From: Chondromyces crocatus
GTDB taxonomy: Bacteria > Myxococcota_A > Polyangia > Polyangiales > Polyangiaceae
Direction of reading: 5' to 3'
DNA length: 64,000 nucleotides
NCBI RefSeq assembly: GCF_001189295.1
Contig: NZ_CP012159.1
Coordinates: 8,974,501-9,038,500 of the forward strand
Part shown: positions 24,935 through 33,461 of the stretch, piece by piece
How positions within the stretch are numbered: the first letter of the stretch is position 1
Layout of the letters: each line of letters starts with the position of its first letter
The notes under the pieces: model-generated
Databases searched by the model: none
Told to the model about the DNA's origin: nothing
The model's input: the letters and a program-made list of their open reading frames with translations, nothing else
Program-made: the position numbers and the translations under genes

Positions 24935-24983
24935 CTGTACTCCCGCACGGAGGAAGTGAGCCGTAGAGGCTCAGCCTGTAGCG

Positions 24984-26078
24984 TCACGGAGGCGGGCCGT
25001 CATCATCCAGCAGCAGCAGGGAGGCGTTGAGCGCGACCTCTTCGGGCGAGAGGTTCGTCGCGTAGAGCGCGCTGTAGTACAGCAAGCCCTGGAACGAACG
25101 CGCTCCCGATCCGCGGTTGCCGATCGCATAGAGCTGGTTATTAGGGAGAATCAGCGTGCTATCGGAATCAGGTACCGTGGGCGAGCCATTGGTGCTCGCG
25201 GAGACATGCGCGCCGTTCCGGTATAGCTTGATGCGGTCAGCTGGCACGGCGTCCAGGTCGACGACCACATGGAGCACACACCGCTCGTGAACCAAGGGCT
25301 CCCAGCTCGCCGCGAGCTGATTGTTCCAGTAGAAGCGAAGGTTCTGGGGGGGCAGGAACCGGAGATCGAGCTGGCCGAAGTCGCCCCCTGTGCCGAGGTA
25401 GGTAATGGCTGAGGCTCCAGAAACGCTGCCGCTTGCAATCGAGAGAACCACCTCCAGGGTGAGCTGTTTCGCCCCCTGTAGTTGGTCCACGACCTTGGTC
25501 GTTCCGACCGAAAGGACACCGCGTCCATCGGAGCTGGGCATGGCCCAGGACAAGCCACGATGTCCATCGACCTCGGCAGCCCTCACCGTCATCCCTGCAA
25601 CGATGTCGAGGTCCACCGGTGTTCCCTCCGGGGCAGAGTCCATCAAAGGGGTGAGGGGCGCGTCGGGCTCGCCATCGAGATAGTAACGCGTCAAGAGCTT
25701 CCGGCTCACGAGGGCCTGCGTCGCGCTTGCTTTGACGCCGTCGCAGTCTTCATCGATGTCGTTGTTGTAGATCTCGGTGGCGGGGGTCGTTTCACCGAAG
25801 CAGTCTGCAAGCCATTGCCCGGAGACACCACAGAACGACTTGCCTGCCTGACAGATGCCAATCCCTTCAGTCTCGGGCGCTGCGCTGTAACAGTCTCTCA
25901 CTTCTCCAGGAGTACAGTCACCGCCCCCTCCAAGCCCTCCTGCGCCCCCCTCTCCGCCAGTTCCAGCGGAACCACCGGGTCCGCTGGAGTCCCCCGAGTC
26001 TTCTTCGCAGTTCGAGGTCATTGCAATGAGAACCAGGCCGGAGAACATGGCGGACAACCAGACGGTGTGCTTTGACAT
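24984..26078 (-). CDS. MopE-motif plus LamG-type lipoprotein, copy 2
   Basis: 364 residues from the ATG at 26078, with AGGAG five bases upstream. Signal segment with a lipobox-type TSNC near residue 24, Gly-rich linker (GGEGGAGGLGGGG), MopE-like Cys/Asp module (CTPGEVRDCYSAAPETEG, then NDIDEDCDG) and LamG-like sandwich (LTLEVVLSIASG, LRFYWNNQLAASW, RIKLYRNGAHV). Same length as its paralogue at 20413-21507. The Asp-rich IDEDCDG loop is a likely metal site by analogy with MopE-type repeats. It is predicted to be surface- or periplasm-anchored. Confidence 0.82.
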   Translation of the reverse strand: MSKHTVWLSAMFSGLVLIAMTSNCEEDSGDSSGPGGSAGTGGEGGAGGLGGGGDCTPGEVRDCYSAAPETEGIGICQAGKSFCGVSGQWLADCFGETTPATEIYNNDIDEDCDGVKASATQALVSRKLLTRYYLDGEPDAPLTPLMDSAPEGTPVDLDIVAGMTVRAAEVDGHRGLSWAMPSSDGRGVLSVGTTKVVDQLQGAKQLTLEVVLSIASGSVSGASAITYLGTGGDFGQLDLRFLPPQNLRFYWNNQLAASWEPLVHERCVLHVVVDLDAVPADRIKLYRNGAHVSASTNGSPTVPDSDSTLILPNNQLYAIGNRGSGARSFQGLLYYSALYATNLSPEEVALNASLLLLDDDGPPP

Positions 26079-26132
26079 GGGAACTCCTGTGCGCTCGGCA
26101 AGATCGACCACAGTTGGTTGTCGCGGAGGAAA

Positions 26133-27155
26133 TCAGCCTTCAGGGGGTGCGTCGTCGCTGGCGAGCAGGGCGCAGGCGTGGGCGGCGAGGCGCGGTTCGT
26201 CCAGGGCCACGTCGTAGACCGCCGCGTAGTGCAGCACGCCCTGGAAGGAAGCCCCTCCTGCAAACGCGTTTCCAAGGACCAGCGCATCGTTCGCCTGGAG
26301 GCTGAGCGGCTCGTTCGCTGATGGCGGTGTCACGCCCGCCACACCGGCTTCGCCAGGCACATGGCTGCCGTTCACATACAACCTCACCCGCTCCACCTCA
26401 GGCGCGCTCGTCTCCACCACCAAGTGCACCACCTGGCGGGTGGATAGGTCCACCACCCACTGGCCCGCCCGGTCGTCCTCTTCGCTGGGGGTCTGCTGAT
26501 TCCAGTACGCTCCGAGACGCCCTGAAGGGATCGAGCCTCCCACGACCAAGGAGAAGCGATCGATTCGCTCTAGAAGATCGCTATACGCATGAAGCCCGAA
26601 TAGCCGAGATGGACGTACAGCATCAGTCGAAAAACTCTGTGCGCGCAATACCAGCTCCACCGTGAGCGCTTGCTTGCCGTTCAGTTGGTCGAAGACTTTC
26701 CCGCTGCCGATCGCTGCCCAGGCACGCCCATCAGTGGCAGAGTCCTGGCTCCACGCCAGACCACCGTACGGAAAGACGCCTTCGCGATGCGGGTCCGGAA
26801 ACCCCGGCTCCACATCCAGGTCCAGGGCGGGTGTCACCGCATCCGGCACCTTCTCCGGCACCGAGCCGGCTGCGCCATCCGACGCATTGATGAAGTACCG
26901 CACCACCACGCCCCCATCCTCCAGTCCGTCTCCGCACGCGCCTCCAGCACTCCCCCCCTGCCCTCCTCCGCCCGGACCTCCTCCTCCGGGGCCCTGGCTC
27001 GTCGACGTCGTCCCCCCGGCCCCCTCTGACGTGCTGGAGCTCACGGTCGAATTTCCACCCGGACTCGGGTCATACGGCCAGCATCCCGACATGCCCCCCC
27101 AAATCAATGCCAGCCCTGCCAACCCGATCCCCAACCGCAAGCCAAGATTGCTCAT
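26133..27155 (-). CDS. LamG-type lipoprotein, copy 5, with a different N-terminus
   Basis: 340 residues from the ATG at 27155, preceded by GAGAGAGGG. Signal peptide and lipobox MSGC are unrelated to the four other LamG copies (no AQLTGLADLE), while everything from the STSQGPGG linker onward is nearly identical to copy 2. The gene looks like a chimera of a foreign signal/N-terminal part and the shared ConA-like domain. It begins 21 bases after the PEGA gene, which places it first among the LamG genes in the run, and is 54 bases from the following MopE-LamG gene. Confidence 0.8.
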   Translation of the reverse strand: MSNLGLRLGIGLAGLALIWGGMSGCWPYDPSPGGNSTVSSSTSEGAGGTTSTSQGPGGGGPGGGGQGGSAGGACGDGLEDGGVVVRYFINASDGAAGSVPEKVPDAVTPALDLDVEPGFPDPHREGVFPYGGLAWSQDSATDGRAWAAIGSGKVFDQLNGKQALTVELVLRAQSFSTDAVRPSRLFGLHAYSDLLERIDRFSLVVGGSIPSGRLGAYWNQQTPSEEDDRAGQWVVDLSTRQVVHLVVETSAPEVERVRLYVNGSHVPGEAGVAGVTPPSANEPLSLQANDALVLGNAFAGGASFQGVLHYAAVYDVALDEPRLAAHACALLASDDAPPEG

Positions 27156-27176
27156 CGCTCGCCCTCTCTCCACGTC

Positions 27177-28169
27177 CTACCAGGACCCCGAAAGCCACAT
27201 GCCGGCATCTCGTGTTCCCACGGCCGGAACGAGGCGCCACGCAGACGCCCGCGTTTCCTGCTTCCGAGGGGCTACCAGCGCATAGACGACTGTGGCCCCC
27301 GCCACAGCGCCTGCCCCCACGAACGTCCACAGGGCCGTATTCGAAATGTAGGCCTGCTGGGCGATAGCATCTGCCTTCTCCTGCCCGGTGACGGAGTCTG
27401 GATCCACGCTGTTCGCCCATACCGTCAGCGAGGCCCCTGCAATCACCCCCACGCCAGCCGCAGCCCCCCCTGCAATCAGCACCCACGTCTTCGGCCCACC
27501 CTCACCTTCTGCCACTGGCGGCGGTGTCTTCGGCAATGTCTTGGGCTCCACCGCTCGGGGCACCACACGCAGCGCGATCTGCCGAGACTCCCCCGCCTTC
27601 AGCTCCACCGTCTCCGGCTCCGCCGCCTCCTTCCCGAGGCGCGCCTCCAGCGTGTGCTTGCCCGCGTCCACGAAGATCTCTCGCATGAGCGGCGCCTGCC
27701 CGACCACGCGGCCGTCCACCAGCACCTCGGCGCCTTCGCGATCCACCTTGACGATCAACGTCCCGATCTTCTGCTTCGCCTCCCCGAGGAGGCTCTGGAT
27801 CAGCGCGCGGTCCTGGTCCTTGAGCTTCTCCGGCGGCTGCTGCAGGAAGAACGTGAGGCGCTCTGCCGCCTCGACGAAGCGGCTGGTCTTCAACGAGGCG
27901 CGCCCCAGGTGCAGCGCGATCAGCGGGTGCTGCTGCACGCGCCACGCAGCGCTGAAGGACTCGTAGGCCTTCTCCCACTCCCCGTTGTCCGCAGACGTAC
28001 GCCCCGCGTCGTAGAGCATCTTCGCGGCCTTGATCGGGGCGCTGCTGGACGTGTCGTCCTCCTGAGCGTGAGCGGACCACGAGGGGGTCGCGGTGAGCAG
28101 CACGGCGGCGAGGGCGACGACCCACTTGCTGGAAGGCTGCTGGTGCCTGGTGACGGGCGTTCGATGCAT
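27177..28169 (-). CDS. PEGA-domain membrane protein with TPR-like N-terminus
   Basis: 330 residues from the ATG at 28169, chosen for the GAGGTGAG just upstream. Signal peptide to about SAHAQ, then a helical TPR-like region (AAKMLYDAGRTSADNGEWEK). A PEGA domain follows (GTLIVKVDREGAEVLVDGRV) and two C-terminal membrane helices (TWVLIAGGAAAGVGVIAGAS and ALWTFVGAGAVAGATVVYAL). This layout is common in myxobacterial envelope proteins and is often found near Ser/Thr kinases. It lies just upstream of the LamG run on the same strand and may be its first gene; the kinase gene at 28425 is 255 bases away. Confidence 0.8.
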   Translation of the reverse strand: MHRTPVTRHQQPSSKWVVALAAVLLTATPSWSAHAQEDDTSSSAPIKAAKMLYDAGRTSADNGEWEKAYESFSAAWRVQQHPLIALHLGRASLKTSRFVEAAERLTFFLQQPPEKLKDQDRALIQSLLGEAKQKIGTLIVKVDREGAEVLVDGRVVGQAPLMREIFVDAGKHTLEARLGKEAAEPETVELKAGESRQIALRVVPRAVEPKTLPKTPPPVAEGEGGPKTWVLIAGGAAAGVGVIAGASLTVWANSVDPDSVTGQEKADAIAQQAYISNTALWTFVGAGAVAGATVVYALVAPRKQETRASAWRLVPAVGTRDAGMWLSGSW

Positions 28170-28424
28170 CTCACCTCGGGGTTCACGGGGTCCTCGTCGA
28201 GGAGACCATCCTGTCGCCTGGCCTGTCAGGAGGGGCGCAGGGTCTGGACGCGACAGGGACGCGGGGTGCGGGGGGATGGCTCGGGGGTCAGTGGTCACGA
28301 AAGCGCTCCAGATTCGAGGTCAACGAAGCAAGACCAGGATGGACGGCCGACGGTGTCCCGGGCTCGAAAGGAAGGGTTGACGAGCGGCTGAGAGGAGGTG
28401 GATGCGCGTCGGCGGCTGCATGGG

Positions 28425-30866
28425 CTACTTGCCTCCCTTCAGGCGGTTCTCGCACAGCTTCTTCTCGAAGCCGGTCTTGCCGAAGCACGGATCCTGGGTT
28501 TTGCCTGCTCCGCGAGGGGGGGCAGGAGAAGACGCCGTGGCGGGTTTGTTGACGGTGGCGGGCGCGGTGGCACCCGTCGCGAGAGCAGCCGTCGACGCGC
28601 CCTTGCTGGGCTCTGCGCTGGGGGTGGCCACGGGGATCGCGGTCGGCTCCGCGGAAGGTGCGGGAACTGGAGCGGCCTCGCCGGTGGGCGCCGCGCTCGG
28701 CAGTGGAGGTGCCAGCTCCTGCGCGGGGACGGGCTCCGTGTCGTTCGGCTTTTCGTCCTTCGCTTGCGCGGGTTGCTCCGGGGTCAATTCGGGACGCTCG
28801 GGTGCGCTTTGCATCGTGATGAAGAACAAGGCTCCAGCGGCCACTGCCAGCCCGACGAGCACGCCGACGACGGCCGCCACCATCCGGCTGCGCTTGCGCT
28901 TCTCCTCGAAGAACAGCGTCGCACCCATGGTCTGGTTGGCGGGGGGCAGGTTCTGCGGGATGGCGCTGACCAGCGGCTTCGTCGTCGAGATCGCGCTGCT
29001 GTGCACCCCCATCGTGCCAGGGAAAGGGGTCGCACCGTCCGGCGCACCAGGGTGCCCTGGTCCTGGTCCCATGCCAGCCCCTGGGTGCAGGGGCGCCGTG
29101 TTCTGCAGGCCGGCGGCGAGGCCCCGGAGGGCCTGCGCTTCGTTGCCGGCGAGCTTCACCGTTCCGCCTTGCGCCCAGCCCTGGGCTGCAGGTTGCCCCT
29201 CCGGGCTCGCGCTCTGAGGGATGGCGCCACCCATGCCGCCGTAGATCTCGGGTGAGGAGGCCTGAGGTGAGCGCATCGGCATCGCGCCGGCGCCATGCGA
29301 TCCTGGCCCGGCAGACCACGGACCGCTCTCCCGCATCGGGTCGCTCGTGGGGTGCGATGGGTGAGCGCCCGCCCGGGGCCACGACTCGCCCGTGCGGTAC
29401 TGCTGCTGTTGCCAGGCGCCAGGTCCGGACTGAGGGGACGATTCTGCCGCATGGCCCGGCATCCCTCCCTGCCCTCCTGCACCATACCCACCCGCGCCTT
29501 GCGGGCCGCGCGGCAGCACCGCGGTCGCGCCGCCGGCAGGGAGGCCTTGCCCGGCGCGCTGCTGCGCGAGCTGCTGCATCACGGCCTGGGCCATGCCGGG
29601 GCGGATCGGGATGGTCTTGGCGTCGTCCTCGTCGATGACCTCTTCCAGTTCGCCGCTCAGCGACAGCACGTCCGCTCCCGCGGGCGCAGCCGCATACGGG
29701 CCGGAGCCGTAGGCGGGGTACGCGCCGGAGCCCGACCGCGGTCCTCCGGCAGGGACCGACACGCCCGGGTACGAACCCGACGGCGACGAGGGTCGCAGGC
29801 CGGGGACCGGCGACGCGGCGGCATAGGGGCCGGAAGCATAGGCGGGGTACGGTCCGGACCCCGGCCGCGAGGGCGCAGCCCCCGAAGAACTCGCGCTGCC
29901 AGCGCCGCCTCCGCTCACGGGCGCGTACGCGCCTGAAGGAGGGCCGCTCGCCGGCCCGCTGCCGAGCGCCGCGTTGGACCACCCCGCGGAGGTCGACTCC
30001 CGCGGCGTCATGAAGGCCTCGAGCGCGACCGCGACCTCGGCGGCGGAGTGAGGGCGCTCCTCGCGCTTCCGCTTCAGGCAGCGCTGCACCAGGTCGACGA
30101 GGCCGGGCTCGATCCGACGGACCACCCTGTCCAGCCGCGGGGCGTCGCCCGTCAGGATCTTGGCGAACACCTGCTGCGCGTCGCCGTCGAAGGGGCGCTG
30201 CCCGGCGATCATCTCGAAGAGCACCACGCCGAGCGACCACAGATCCGCGCGGTGATCTACGTCGCGCTGGGCGCGCACCTGCTCGGGGCTCATGTACAGC
30301 GGCGAGCCGACCGTGCCGCCGGCGGCCGTGTGCATCCCGTCCGAGTGGGCGAGGTTCTTGGCGACACCGAAGTCGAGGACCTTGACGACGACCTCGCCCT
30401 CTTCGCCCGGCTCTTGGTGGAGGAAGATGTTCGCGGGCTTGAGATCGCGGTGAATGATGGGCACCTGGTGCGCTGCGGCGAGCGCGCGGGCGATGTCACG
30501 GCCGATGCGCGCGGCCTCGTGCGGCTCCAGCCTTCGCTTGCGGCGCAGCATGTCATGGAGGGTCTCGCCGGTGAGGAGCTGCATGACGAGGAAGGGGTCT
30601 CCCTTCTCGGTCTGGTCGATGTCGTACACATCGATGATGTTTTTATGATGCAGCGCACCGAGCGCCTTGGCCTCTCGCTGGAGCCGGATGCGGAACTCGG
30701 GCTCGGGGCGCAAGATCAGCTTCACCGCGACGTCCCGCGACGTCGACTCGTTCACCGCGGCCCAGACGGATCCCATCGCGCCCTCGCCGAGGGGCCGGAG
30801 CAATCGGTATTTACCAGCAAGCAGGACCCCCGGGGCGATCAGGTCGACGGAAGAGGGCGGCATCAT
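28425..30866 (-). CDS. Membrane Ser/Thr protein kinase with long Pro/Gly-rich linker
   Basis: 813 residues. Kinase domain about 20-285: GEGAMGSVW, Lys49 in VAVKLIL, Asp141 in HRDLKPANIF, Asp165 in DFGVAK, SPLYMSPEQ. A linker of nearly 380 residues rich in Pro, Gly, Ser, Ala and Tyr follows, with recurring YAPVSGG/GPYAA/GSYPG phrases. A transmembrane helix lies near 662-685, then a Glu/Pro/Ala extracytoplasmic part ending in a two-Cys tail (CFGKTGFEKKLCE). Strongly related to the kinase at 31188-33317, including the tail. The 321-base region upstream (30867-31187) holds no gene. Confidence 0.9.
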   Translation of the reverse strand: MMPPSSVDLIAPGVLLAGKYRLLRPLGEGAMGSVWAAVNESTSRDVAVKLILRPEPEFRIRLQREAKALGALHHKNIIDVYDIDQTEKGDPFLVMQLLTGETLHDMLRRKRRLEPHEAARIGRDIARALAAAHQVPIIHRDLKPANIFLHQEPGEEGEVVVKVLDFGVAKNLAHSDGMHTAAGGTVGSPLYMSPEQVRAQRDVDHRADLWSLGVVLFEMIAGQRPFDGDAQQVFAKILTGDAPRLDRVVRRIEPGLVDLVQRCLKRKREERPHSAAEVAVALEAFMTPRESTSAGWSNAALGSGPASGPPSGAYAPVSGGGAGSASSSGAAPSRPGSGPYPAYASGPYAAASPVPGLRPSSPSGSYPGVSVPAGGPRSGSGAYPAYGSGPYAAAPAGADVLSLSGELEEVIDEDDAKTIPIRPGMAQAVMQQLAQQRAGQGLPAGGATAVLPRGPQGAGGYGAGGQGGMPGHAAESSPQSGPGAWQQQQYRTGESWPRAGAHPSHPTSDPMRESGPWSAGPGSHGAGAMPMRSPQASSPEIYGGMGGAIPQSASPEGQPAAQGWAQGGTVKLAGNEAQALRGLAAGLQNTAPLHPGAGMGPGPGHPGAPDGATPFPGTMGVHSSAISTTKPLVSAIPQNLPPANQTMGATLFFEEKRKRSRMVAAVVGVLVGLAVAAGALFFITMQSAPERPELTPEQPAQAKDEKPNDTEPVPAQELAPPLPSAAPTGEAAPVPAPSAEPTAIPVATPSAEPSKGASTAALATGATAPATVNKPATASSPAPPRGAGKTQDPCFGKTGFEKKLCENRLKGGK

Positions 30867-31147
30867 TGTCCTCGCGAGGCAGAGGGCCTCACCCGAGAAA
30901 CGCAGGGTCGCCAGGCGTCGGAGCTGCCCACGCAGGACCGGCGTACCGATAACTGCACGTGAAGGCGGTTCTCAACGGGCGAGGCCATGCGCAACTCCCA
31001 CACAGCGTGGCACGCGGGATTTACGCGGCGTGCCCTGAGCCACGATACTACTGCAAGCCAGTACGTCCGCACACCTTCTCGGCAAAAGTGAACCCGAGGT
31101 TGCTTGCTCGACGGAGACGTCTCGAACGGCCAATCGTGCATGCCGAC

Positions 31148-31175
31148 CGAGGCTGGCCACGCATGACCAGCCTCG
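31148..31175 (-). terminator. Hairpin after the downstream kinase gene
   Basis: CGAGGCTGG (31148-31156) pairs with CCAGCCTCG (31167-31175) around ten bases, starting 13 bases beyond the stop of the minus-strand kinase gene at 31188. No T-run follows on that strand, so this is a possible but not typical terminator. The rest of 30867-31187 shows nothing I can name. Confidence 0.4.
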
Positions 31176-31187
31176 CGCCAGACACGG

Positions 31188-33317
31188 TCAGCCCCCGCGC
31201 TCGCAGCGCTTGCGCTCGAGGAGCTTCAGCTTGGCGCAGTTCTTCTTCGTGGTCGTCGTGGGAGACGTCGCCGGACGCGTCGCCGTCGTGGTCGTGGCGG
31301 GACGCGGGGTGGTCGCTTGAGGCTTCGCAGTCACCGCGGGCACGAGCGTCGAAGGCGGTGCGGCACTCGCGGAGGCCGAAGGGGCCGGCGGAGGCTCGGC
31401 AACAGGCTCGGCTTCGGGCGGAGGCTCAGGGGTCGGCGGAGGCTCAGGAAGAGGGCTCGCGCTGGCCGCCGCCGTCGCCCCCGGGAGTGGCGTGGCCGAG
31501 GAGTCGGAATCCGGCGTCCCCGAGGCGGGATCGTCCTTCGGATCGTTGAGGACCATCACCAGGCTGACGCCGATGATGCCGAGGGCGACGATGAGGCCCA
31601 CCAGCAGGGCGATCATCGATCTGGAGAGCCGGCGGGGCATGAGCGAGGCGCCGCCATCCCCTTCGAATGCCGCGTTGCCGCTCGCCATCAAGGGAGTGAA
31701 CGAGGAGCTGGGTGTCCCTTGTGGCTGACCGGAAGGCTGCAACGGCTGCGTGGACAGCTCCTCGCCGTATAGGCCCGAACTCGCACCGAACGACGCGGTG
31801 TAGGCGGGAGAGCCGTAAGGATTCGCCCCAGGAACAGACCCCTGAGAAGGCATCATCCCCGGCGGAGGGGGAGGTGCAGGAGGTGCGGAGGTGATGACCG
31901 AGGCCGAGCCCTGGGGCAGGCGGTAGCGCGCCATGTCGTCGGCGGCCATCTTGACCGTGCCGCCACGAGTCCACGCAGGCGCGTCAGAGTAGGGGGAGTC
32001 GAGCGCCGCCGTCGTGTCGAGCGAGAGACCAGGAGGCACGGGAGGCCCTTCGCCCCAGCGCATGGTGTTCGGAGGCTGGCTCCCGCCTTGAGCGAGCCCA
32101 GGCGCCATCGCGGGGCCTGGCGGCAGACCCGGGGAAGAGCCACGCGGGTCCGGCGGGATGTACTCGTCGGCCTTGTAGAACGTGGTGGGCGCCTCGTCCT
32201 CGTCCTCGTTGTCGAGGTACATCATGCCCGGGTTCGATCCGCGCGAAGGTGGCGGAGCAGGCATCCCGGGCGGTGGCGTCAGGCCCATCGGCGACCGGGG
32301 CGCAGGGCCAGGCGTGGCGAGTCCAGGGAGGGGCGTGGCGATGGCCGGGGTGTACGGCGGAGACGCTAGAGGCGTCTGCCCTGGCGAAGAGGGCTGTGGT
32401 GCGCGGTTGCCCTGCAGGGACGGAGCCCCTGGTGCGAAGGGCGAGTTCGCCGACTGCCCGCGCACCAACGGTTCGAGCAAGGCCGTGACCTCGGCCGCCG
32501 AAGAGTAACGGTGCTCGCGCTCGCGCGAGAGGCAGCGCGAGACGATCTGCGCGAGGCGCTCATCGACGCGGCGCACGTAGCGGGTGACGCTGGGGATCTC
32601 GCCGGTGAGGATCTTCGCGAACACCTCTGGGGTCTCGCCCTGGAAGGGGCGAACGCCGGAAAGCATCTCGAAGAGGACCACACCGAGCGCCCAGATGTCG
32701 GCGCGGACGTCGATGGTGGGATCGCCGCGGACCTGCTCGGGGCTCATGTAGAACGGCGAGCCCACCGCGCCGCCCGCCACGGTGTGCAACCCGTCGGAAG
32801 CGCCCAGGTTCTTGGCGATGCCGAAGTCGAGGACCTTGACGACGTAGCCGTCGATGTCCGGCTCCTGGTGCAGGAAGATGTTCGCCGGCTTGAGATCGCG
32901 GTGGATGATCTGCAGCGCGTGCGCGGCGGTCAGAGCGCGGGTCACGTCGCGGCCGATCGACGCAGCTTCCTCGGTCTCCAGGCGGCGCTTGCGCGCGAGC
33001 ACCTCGGCGACGGTCTCGCCGGACAGGAGCTGCATCACCAGGAACGGCTCACCGCTCTCCGTCTCCATGATGTCGAAGACGTCGATGATGTTCTTGTGCT
33101 TCAGCGATCCGCAGGCGCGGGCCTCACGCAGCAGGCGATGGCGGTGCTCCGGATCGGGCCGGAGGAGGAGCTTGAGCGCGACCTCACGCGTCGTCACCTC
33201 GTCGATCGCAGCCCAGACGGCACCCATCGCTCCTTCGCCGATCTGGCGGGTCAGCCTGTACCGCTTGGCGACGATGGACCCGGGCACGAGTCGGGAAACG
33301 AACGAGGGATTGACCAT
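31188..33317 (-). CDS. Membrane Ser/Thr protein kinase
   Basis: 709 residues from the ATG at 33317, chosen because the kinase then begins with the same short lead as its relatives; an in-frame start at 33404 is possible and neither has a good ribosome binding site. GEGAMGAVW, Lys49 in VALKLLL, HRDLKPANIF, DFGIAK and SPFYMSPEQ define an active kinase (about 20-285). A Pro-rich linker, a transmembrane helix near 566-590 and a Pro/Ala/Thr tail ending CAKLKLLERKRCE follow. This Cys-x10-Cys-Glu end is shared with the kinase at 28425. The two are probably duplicates that sense an extracytoplasmic state. Confidence 0.88.
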   Translation of the reverse strand: MVNPSFVSRLVPGSIVAKRYRLTRQIGEGAMGAVWAAIDEVTTREVALKLLLRPDPEHRHRLLREARACGSLKHKNIIDVFDIMETESGEPFLVMQLLSGETVAEVLARKRRLETEEAASIGRDVTRALTAAHALQIIHRDLKPANIFLHQEPDIDGYVVKVLDFGIAKNLGASDGLHTVAGGAVGSPFYMSPEQVRGDPTIDVRADIWALGVVLFEMLSGVRPFQGETPEVFAKILTGEIPSVTRYVRRVDERLAQIVSRCLSREREHRYSSAAEVTALLEPLVRGQSANSPFAPGAPSLQGNRAPQPSSPGQTPLASPPYTPAIATPLPGLATPGPAPRSPMGLTPPPGMPAPPPSRGSNPGMMYLDNEDEDEAPTTFYKADEYIPPDPRGSSPGLPPGPAMAPGLAQGGSQPPNTMRWGEGPPVPPGLSLDTTAALDSPYSDAPAWTRGGTVKMAADDMARYRLPQGSASVITSAPPAPPPPPGMMPSQGSVPGANPYGSPAYTASFGASSGLYGEELSTQPLQPSGQPQGTPSSSFTPLMASGNAAFEGDGGASLMPRRLSRSMIALLVGLIVALGIIGVSLVMVLNDPKDDPASGTPDSDSSATPLPGATAAASASPLPEPPPTPEPPPEAEPVAEPPPAPSASASAAPPSTLVPAVTAKPQATTPRPATTTTATRPATSPTTTTKKNCAKLKLLERKRCERGG

Positions 33318-33461
33318 GGTGGAGATGCCGGTGTCCTTCTCGCAGGCTGGACCGAGTTGCAGGATGGTATCCCAGGGAGGCGCAGCAGCGCACCCCCCTT
33401 CCATGGCCCGAAGGCGCGAAGAAACCCTTCGCAGCGGTGGTGGCTGCGGTTGCGAGCCGGA

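Noticed and set aside
33318-33404. Longer start for the kinase at 31188-33317
   Set aside because: Would add 29 residues without similarity to the short leads of the sister kinases; not excluded, since neither start has a good ribosome binding site.
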